From Macrostomum hystrix (taxonomy: Eukaryota; Platyhelminthes; Macrostomidae), in contig CATNEN010000038.1 in NCBI GenBank assembly GCA_950097015.1, forward strand, positions 11,697,001 through 11,761,000: a stretch of DNA of 64,000 bases. Reading direction: 5' to 3'. The notes under the pieces are model-generated. The model was given only the letters and a program-made list of their open reading frames with translations. It was not told the origin of the DNA and made no database searches. Positions 57,261-64,000 of the stretch are shown here, in pieces. The position numbers and the translations under genes were made by a program. How positions within the stretch are numbered: position 1 is the first letter of the stretch; each line of letters begins with the position of its first letter.

Positions 57261-57270
57261 TGCTCCCATG

Positions 57271-58695
57271 CGATATAGAAGAAGCATTACAACAATAGTA
57301 TAGTATAGTTATTTAGTGTAGCCAGATGCCAGACAATTACATGCCCTGTTCAGTTCTAATTTAAAATTACAACAAATTGAAAAGAAAGCATGTTTAATTT
57401 TATGACTTGTGACTTGTTATGACTTGTATTAGGCCCCCCTATTATTTTTTTCATTTTGTCTTAACATATTTATATGTTGTTGATTAATGCAAAGCATGCC
57501 ATTGAGTATCACTTATATTTTAACATTCTAATATAAAGTCAAAAGTCCATAGCTATCATGCATCCAATTAAAACACTGTGTGAAAGGCTGCCGTGCACCC
57601 AATTAAAAAACTGCATGGACAGTTACCATGCATGCAAGCTCTTTGGTTTTTTACTTTTATCAACTAGCTAGCTAGGTCTGGTAACAGGCTCTTTAGACTA
57701 GCTAAGCTACTGACCTATATAATTAAATGCTTTCGATTAGTTTAGTTTTAGAAAAAAGAAGCAGAACTTAGGCTGGCTAGTTAGTTGAAGAGCAATGTTG
57801 AATTTATAGACACAAAAAAATTAATAGACCTAGGCTTTACAGTCGTGGTAAAATATATTGAAATGACTTTTTAAAGAGCTGAAATTAAAGTATTACAACG
57901 TACCATACCAATTAACATAGAATGGCTCACTAGGCCCCCTAACTGCACGAAATATATAATTTCTTAATCTTACAAAGCTCTCTCTTAGCCGGGAAAATTT
58001 CCAGGAAAACAGTTTATAGCTTAAAAAGTGATGCTTCTTTTCGCAAAGTTTAACAACCTTAGTAAATCTGTAGTTCAGCTAAATTTTTATTTAAGAAGAA
58101 TCATAAAAATCATAAACATTTTATTATTTTATGTTGTTTTACTATAACAAGTTTCGTTTTTAGATTTCTCCATTACATAAGTATTAGTTAAATTTTGAGG
58201 CAGTCTGTCTTGCTGGTAATGCATAGTTAGTTAAATTAAAACTCTGAAAGTTAATTACGCAAGAGCTCTACATGCGTTCGAAGTACTGCAGTACGGCTGC
58301 CTTCTCTAAGTTTAATGTTGATAAGAATTACCACGTTATAGCAACTACATTTAGAAGTGCAGTTTACGTGCACGAAAAAATGAAAAGGATTGAAAGGTAG
58401 GCGAGAGGATCCTTCTCAGTCCCGCTGCAGGTGCTGCGAAATCCGCGGATAATCTTGAATTTCGGCCACAAGCAGAAAAATTGCTAAGTAAGATTTCCAT
58501 AGAATAGAAAAATGTTTTGAAGCCAGCTAGCTAGCTATAATAGCCTCGAGTCTAAAGCTCTGATTAAAAAAAATATCAAAAACTAGTAAGAATAATCTAC
58601 TAGCACTCACAAGGGGAATAAAAAAACAGACTGTTTACGTTTTAAACGTGTAAAGTAGATTAGGATTCATCGACAGGCTTAGATGGAATCCATTT
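57271..58695. other. Intergenic, AT-rich
   Basis: No gene or repeat array seen. Confidence 0.4.
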
Positions 58696-58699
58696 TAAT

Positions 58700-59402
58700 C
58701 TAGGTGAAATCCATGTGAATACAGGTGAAATCCATGTGATTACAGGTGGAATCCATGTGAATACAGGTGGAATCCATGTGAAAACAGGTGGAATCCATGT
58801 GAATACAGGTGGAATCCATGTGAATACAGGTGGAATCCATGTGAATACAGGTGGAATCCATGTGAAAACAGGTGGAATCCATGTGAATACAGGTGGAATC
58901 CATGTGAATACAGGTGGAATCCATGTGAATACAGGTGGAATCCATGTGAATACAGGTGGAATCCATGTGAATACAGGTGGAATCCATGTGAATACAGGTG
59001 GAATCCATGTGAATACAGGTGGAATCCATGTGAATACAGGTGGAATCCATGTGAATACAGATGGAATCCATGTGAATACAGGTGGAATCCATGTGAATAC
59101 AGGTGGAATCCATGTGAATACAGGTGGAATCCATGTGAATACAGGTGGAATCCATGTTAATACAGGTGGAATCCATATGAATAAAGATGGAATCCATGTA
59201 AATCTATGTGGAATCCATGTGAATCTATTTGGAATCCATGTGAATCCAGGTGGAATCCATGCGAGTCTGAGTGGAATCCATGCGAGTCTGAGTGGAATCC
59301 ATGCGAGTCTGAGTGGAATCCATGCGAGTCTGAGTGGAATCCATGCGAGTCTGAGTGGAATCCATGCGAGTCTGAGTGGAATCCATGCCAGTCTGAGTGG
59401 TA
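58700..59402. repeat. 21-bp minisatellite with two sub-families
   Basis: About 22 units of ggtggaatccatgtgaatac (21 bp with the final a), then a few transitional units, then seven units of gagtggaatccatgcgagtc. The shared core tggaatccatg shows that both grew from one unit. Open frames through it on both strands are artefacts of a period divisible by three. Confidence 0.95.
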
Positions 59403-59508
59403 TCCATGTGACTCTATGTGGAATCTAGCTGAACTTAGCGTTATAATTAGAAACATAGCTTAATTGGGGCCTTTTCTAGCTGTCCGTGAGAGTCAAATGG
59501 GAGACAAG

Positions 59509-62500
59509 TCAAGTTGTATTTTTACACTCCAGCGGTTGCTGGGACAAAAACATATCCAAGCCGCAGCGATAGAAGTGCTGACAGTGCAGTCTGTAGTATG
59601 TTTCTAGGCTGGCGAATCGCAGGCGGCCCAGCCTCTGGTCTGGCAGATCTGGCGGGCTGGAGCAGCACACCAGTCGCATGGTTGGAACGCTGGCAATCTT
59701 TTCTAGAACGTCCAGCGATAGTCCAGACGGGCAGGCGATGCAGGTGAGCCGTGTGGCCGACTGAAACAGAAGCCGTATGATTCGATCAATGACCAGCTTG
59801 CCAATAAAAACGCTGTCCTGTCCGCTCATCCAGCTGAGATTCAATAACCGAAGCTCCGGTAGATGCTGGATAAGGTCGAGCAGTGCCAAATCTATGGCAT
59901 CGTTTGACACGCCTTGCCTGCGTAGGTTAGCTAACAGATTAATGCCAGGCAAGGCTAACGTCTCCAGCCTTGGAAACTGGTTTTTGATACGACCTAGACT
60001 CAATACGGTCAGCCTGGGACAGTTAACAAGCTCGAGGCAGCGTAGACCGCTAGCTGAACTTAACTGGGCTAGCAGCCACTGCGTCACCGAAACGGCATAG
60101 TAGATTGACAGCCGTCGGAGCTGGGTTAGACGCACCGGCGGCTGCTCCGGCAAATTTAAAACGACTGGAAGATGACAGCTGACGAGGGTTATCTGCGGGA
60201 TCAGAGGACTCGTGCACTCGGTTTTAGAAGCATGAGAAGTTTGAGCTGGCAATAAAGAAGGAATGTTTGATGAAGGTTCTAGAGAAAGAATGTTTGACGC
60301 AGGTTGTAGAGAAAGAATGTTTGACGCAGGTTCTAGAGAAAGAATGTTTGACGCAGGTTGTAGAGAAAGAATGTTTGACGCAGGTTCTAGAGAAAGAATG
60401 TTTGACGCAGGTTGTAGAGAAAGAATGTTTGACGCAGGTTCTAGAGAAAGAATGTTTGACGCAGGTTCTAGAGAAAGAATGTTTGACGCAGGTTCTAGAG
60501 AAAGAATGTTTGACGCAGGTTCTAGAGAAAGAATGTTTGACGCAGGTTCTAGAGAAGGAATGTTTGATGCAGGTTCTAGAGAAAGAATGTTTGACGCAGG
60601 TTCTAGAGAAAGAATGTTTGACGCAGGTTCTAGAGAAAGAATGTTTGACGCAGGTTCTAGAGAAAGAATGTTTGACGCAGGTTCTAGAGAAGGAATGTTT
60701 GATGCAGGTTCTAGAGAAGGAATGTTTGATGCAGGTTCTAGAGAAGGAATGTTTGACGCAGGTTCTAGAGAAAGAATGTTTGATGCAGGTTCTAGAGAAG
60801 GAATGTTTGATGCAGGTTCTAGAGAAGGAATGTTTGACGCAGGTTCTAGAGAAGGAATGTTTGATGCAGGTTCTAGAGAAGGAATGTTTGATGCAGGTTC
60901 TAGAGAAGGAATGTTTGACGCAGGTTCTAGAGAAAGAATGTTTGACGCAGGTTCTAGAGAAAGAATGTTTGACGCAGGTTCTAGAGAAGGAATGTTTGAC
61001 GCAGGTTCTAGAGAAAGAATGTTTGACGCAGGTTCTAGAGAAAGAATGTTTGATGCAGGTTCTAGAGAAGGAATGTTTGATGCAGGTTCTAGAGAAAGAA
61101 TGTTTGACGCAGGTTCTAGAGAACCAATCAAGCACCCTGACAACAAGCTAGCTTAATTCCAAGATTTATACCCTATTGGTCAGTTGATAGGAGTTGCAGG
61201 GATACCTCAGTGAGAGTCTCTGGTAGGCAGTGCGGAAATGAGCGAATCAGGTCGCAGTAGGCCAGGCTTAGCTCAGTCAAGTGCGGACACTCGGTTGCTA
61301 GGAGTCGCATAACGTCTGTCGTGATGGTCAGACGAAGCCGTGGAAGCCGGATTGGCTCACCAACCTCACCTGTAAAATAGATATTTTAGTAAGGGGGGTC
61401 AGTGGCAGAGCGGTTAACGCATTAGCCTCTCGCGCCAAGGTCCCTAATCTCGATTCCGTTGCGGTGCCACATTCATTTCGGGCGCAGCCGCGGAGAGAAG
61501 GCTTGGGGGCTTGTTGTGCAATTCATGCCCTTGAAAGCCAACCTCAGAGGCACAGTGAGAGTGTACAGTATTTGTGCTGTGCCTGCGTACAGTATCTGTG
61601 TGCGAGTGGGCTCAGAAGTCAGTGGAATGGGCAGAATTGCCTCCTTGCTAGCTACGGGTCTAGTGTCACCAAATGATGTGCCATTGCCCGCAGCTCTCCT
61701 GAAAATATGACAGGATATGACAGGGCAGTACAGGACAGTGAGGACAGAAGTGAGGACAGCAGACTCACCCGAGTCATAAGAGCCCAGGTGTAGAACAGTG
61801 ACGCCATATGTGAAAGTTCCCATCTTGCCGCGAATTAGCTTCTTTAACTGGCTATTATTTGAGTGACGATTCAGCATTCTCACATTGGCCCATAGTGAAT
61901 TGTCAGAGCAGAGATTGCGCCATCGCTTGCAGACACTAGGGTTTTCATGTGCTTGTGGTTAACTATTAAGTTGCTTTTTATTAAACAAAATATGTGTACA
62001 AAACTTATCAATAGAAAAGTGACAAAATTTCAGTAGAGTTACCCATAGCCAGTTTTTCGTAATCCAGAAGATACAGTTAAAACTTGAATGTTTATTACTT
62101 TTAAAGACTTCAAAATAAATGGTTCATATTGGAATTGGAACAGAAAAGTTTTTTGTTGTTTCCATAAAGCTACCACAGAAGATGTACGCTTGTAGCTTAA
62201 CTAGCTTAGCTTAACTATTCTAGCTTAGCTTAACAATTCTAGCTTAACCTGTGCTTTGAAAAGTTAGCTGAAAGCTAATAGATAAATTTGAGTTCATAAT
62301 TAACAAAAGTAAGCTACTTACAAATTTAACAAATTTAATAAAGTATTTTTTAATCTAATTGAACTATTGAACAAATTAACTGTTGCTCAGGGTGAAACAT
62401 AAACCGAAACATTTTTTTCATTTTTAGTTAATCTTCAAACTATATTTTTTAGAAAAACTCTAAATAATTATTTGTTTAACTAAAAAAATTGCAGCTTACA

Positions 62501-62828
62501 TTCTCAAAGCTTACAGTAGGTATAGGTAGTTATGGTTTTAAAAAGTATTCAAGCATAATTCATTCATAGGCCTATTCATTTAAATTAAGAATTCATATAT
62601 CATTCCTCAAATGAATATGAATGAGTTATTATTAAATTAAGAATTCAAATGAATTATGGCTACTGATTATACTTTATACCTTAGGTTGGAGGCTGGAGCT
62701 AATGGCAAATAATAGCGAAATGATTACAAAACGATGATTGTGTAACCGTACCTTGAGATTCTAGACAAATCTTCACAATCAAGATCAGTGAACACTCTAA
62801 GCAGAATTTCGTCGGGTAGCTTATTCAT
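59509..62828 (-). CDS. F-box and leucine-rich-repeat protein (FBXL type), 4 exons
   Basis: Complement of join 59509-60192, 61206-61369, 61769-61935, 62752-62828 (363 aa; phases agree). Exon 1 starts MNKLPDEILLRVFTDL, the first half of an F-box; exon 2 completes it (VCKRWRNLCSDNSLWANV). Exons 2-4 carry irregular leucine-rich repeats: CPHLTELSLAYCDLI, LRCLELVNCPRLTVLSL, FPRLETLALPGINLLANL, LPELRLLNLSWMSGQD. FBXL proteins recruit substrates to SCF ubiquitin ligases via Skp1. An uninterrupted frame from exon 4 through the 27-bp array up to 61146 exists, but the conserved LRR exon at 61206-61369 with its gtatcc donor, and a cccgcag acceptor at 60193, place the array in an intron. Confidence 0.85.
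60250..61125. repeat. 27-bp minisatellite in FBXL intron 3
   Basis: About 32 units of 27 bp (ttctagagaaagaatgtttg plus acgcagg), with ggaatg and gatgcagg variants. The unit is open in all frames on both strands except one, so several ~300-codon frames arise; on the gene strand it would read SLEPASNIL/P repeats if retained. Confidence 0.95.
61393..61710 (+). mobile_element. SINE family A, most complete copy
   Basis: Head: gtcagtggcagagcggttaa (A box) and ccaaggtccctaatctcgat (B-box region), like a Leu/Ser-type tRNA. Body: ccacattcatttcgggcgca, ggcacagtgagagtgtacag, gggcagaattgcctccttgc, and the 3' end gtgtcaccaaatgatgtgcc. About 320 bp. In FBXL intron 2, antisense to the gene. Confidence 0.85.
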
Positions 62829-64000
62829 ATTAGAACAAGTCACTGAAATGGATGCGCAATGTGTGCACAATGCACTGCGTCACTAGCTGGCGCTGGGAAA
62901 TTTCTGATTCAGTTAGACTCTGGAACAAAAATGTATGGACTTTGTGAATGTCCTAACAGATTTAACTATCGAAGAAAACAGATATGATGTAATTAAACCA
63001 ATAGCGAAACAATAACGAAAATAAGAGAGAGTAGACTAGACAATTATTATTATTTTACAGAAGATAAAATTAAAAAGCGACAGCGTTCATACTTCGAAGA
63101 CGCTAAAAATAGCTATACTTTCTGCAGGAAAACAATTTATTTGGTAAATTAGTTATTTCCTGGTCGTATTAATTCAACAGTAGCACATTCTTTAGCTTCT
63201 ATCAATTCCTCTATCAGGTTATAGTTGTTTTAATACGTCGCAAATTATCGCTTCTTATCGTAAACATTTTTAAAACTCGTACGGTGTTACCCACGTGTCC
63301 TGTCCACAATCACCACACAACACCTTTTATTCTATTATGATTAAATTACCACCTATTTTACCCAATTTTTCTTTGCGTGAAGTCGTGATAGCTATATCTG
63401 TGAAGTCGAAACTTTTCTGCAAATTTCTAGTCTTCACTTGTATCTAGATTTTATAGATTTTAAATTTTTTAATTTATAAAGGTTTATACTAATTTTAAAG
63501 GGGCCTATAGGTTATAAAATAAACTTAATTTGATACTATTTACTTTTTTCAGTATTGATCGAAAACGCTAATCTTTTTATACAGGAATTAGGTCGATAAA
63601 TATTTCTTTGACAGCCATGTCGTGTCTATTACAAATAATTACTGTTTACTCTCTTGTTGTTTAGCTGATACATAAATTAACTACACCAATGTGCTAGAGA
63701 ATAGAGCAGCTGGGGAGCATGCATTTCAGTAGACTTACACGTTATTTGACATCAAATAAACATAAAAATTTTGCTACAAAGTTCTGCTTATGAAAGCTAG
63801 TTTGCTAACTGTTAACTGTCTTTTTTCTATCATCTGATCATCTGATTCTGAATCATCAATTTTGTGCACAAAACAAGAAAGTTCTTTTAGAACTATACCT
63901 TTTAGAGAGTGCTCTATATGCACTAATTTATTTTTTATGCTCAATTCACATGTATTTTTTATTTCCAGCAGCTAGAACAGTATTTTACTTCTTAGAATTA
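62829..64000. other. AT-rich flank, no gene seen
   Basis: Should contain the promoter of the F-box gene just above 62828. I see no clear TATA box or other feature to the end of the window. Confidence 0.45.

Larger units (their letters stand above)
53132..57270 (+). mobile_element. MULE (Mutator-like) transposon with repeat-built terminal inverted repeats
   Basis: Both ends carry matching inverted termini: left gagacttgcccgcaggcgaa, right its reverse complement ending at about 57258, with weaker similarity (atggg..ca.gagac) out to 53132 and 57270. Inside each end is an array of ~20-25-bp units (gcccgcagagatttgcccgc on the left, inverted on the right). Between them lies a FLYWCH/MULE-type transposase frame. 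Total length about 4.1 kb. A 9-bp target duplication, expected for MULEs, is not obvious. A TATA-like tatataaata occurs at 54420, about 120 bases before the transposase ATG. Confidence 0.8.

Noticed and set aside
60193-61146. Continuous frame joining the 27-bp array to the F-box/LRR coding exon, giving SLEPASNI repeats.
   Set aside because: A conserved LRR exon with a good donor lies beyond the array, and a good acceptor lies at its inner edge, both in phase. The array is intronic.

Overview
This window is animal nuclear DNA. Most genes are split by introns with GT..AG boundaries, coding exons are GC-rich, and the DNA between them is AT-rich. Recognisable metazoan genes include CEP41, a GRAF-type RhoGAP, alpha-tubulin, a class B GPCR, COP9 signalosome subunit 8, an F-box/LRR protein and ALK-like glycine-rich and C-type-lectin proteins. 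The overall style (compact genes, large private minisatellites, many secreted PAN/lectin proteins) would fit a free-living flatworm or another small lophotrochozoan. That placement is a guess; nothing here fixes the species. Introns were assigned by reading splice sites and checking that phases match. No transcript data were available.

Layout. 0-5 kb: a 5'-truncated non-LTR retrotransposon lying inside a 19-bp minisatellite, then a five-exon secreted protein with a PAN-like region and an ALK/LTK-type glycine-rich domain. 5-12.6 kb: CEP41 (minus strand), whose last exon and downstream DNA are duplicated as a large inverted repeat on the other side of the gene. 14-22 kb: a six-exon GRAF-like BAR-PH-RhoGAP-SH3 gene (minus), followed upstream by about 2 kb of a 30-bp satellite. 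24-27 kb: an intronless divergent alpha-tubulin (minus) and a Crypton-like recombinase fragment. 28.9-35.2 kb: a ten-exon class B GPCR with two hormone-receptor (HRM) domains. 37-41 kb: two single-exon secreted proteins (PAN plus C-type lectin; mucin-like). 41-50.5 kb: four small minus-strand genes (SMIM4-like, phosphoglycerate-mutase-like, COPS8, an unknown coiled-coil protein). 53-57 kb: a decayed MULE transposon with a FLYWCH finger and repeat-built terminal inverted repeats. 58.7-62.8 kb: satellites and an F-box/LRR gene (minus).

The genes do not form an obvious pathway. CEP41 and alpha-tubulin are both linked to ciliary microtubules, but sharing a window is not evidence of a shared role. 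The dominant feature is tandem repetition: by my own rough sum about a fifth of the window is minisatellite, and most large introns hold their own array with a unit not seen elsewhere. Three tRNA-derived SINE families also sit mainly in introns. The observations I rate highest are the two HRM exons bracketed by complementary GGCA and TGCC arrays, a 39-bp array that starts at the first base of an intron and copies its 5' splice site 13 times, the CEP41 inverted duplication with a variant repeat unit amplified in only one arm, and the MULE whose terminal repeats are themselves minisatellites.
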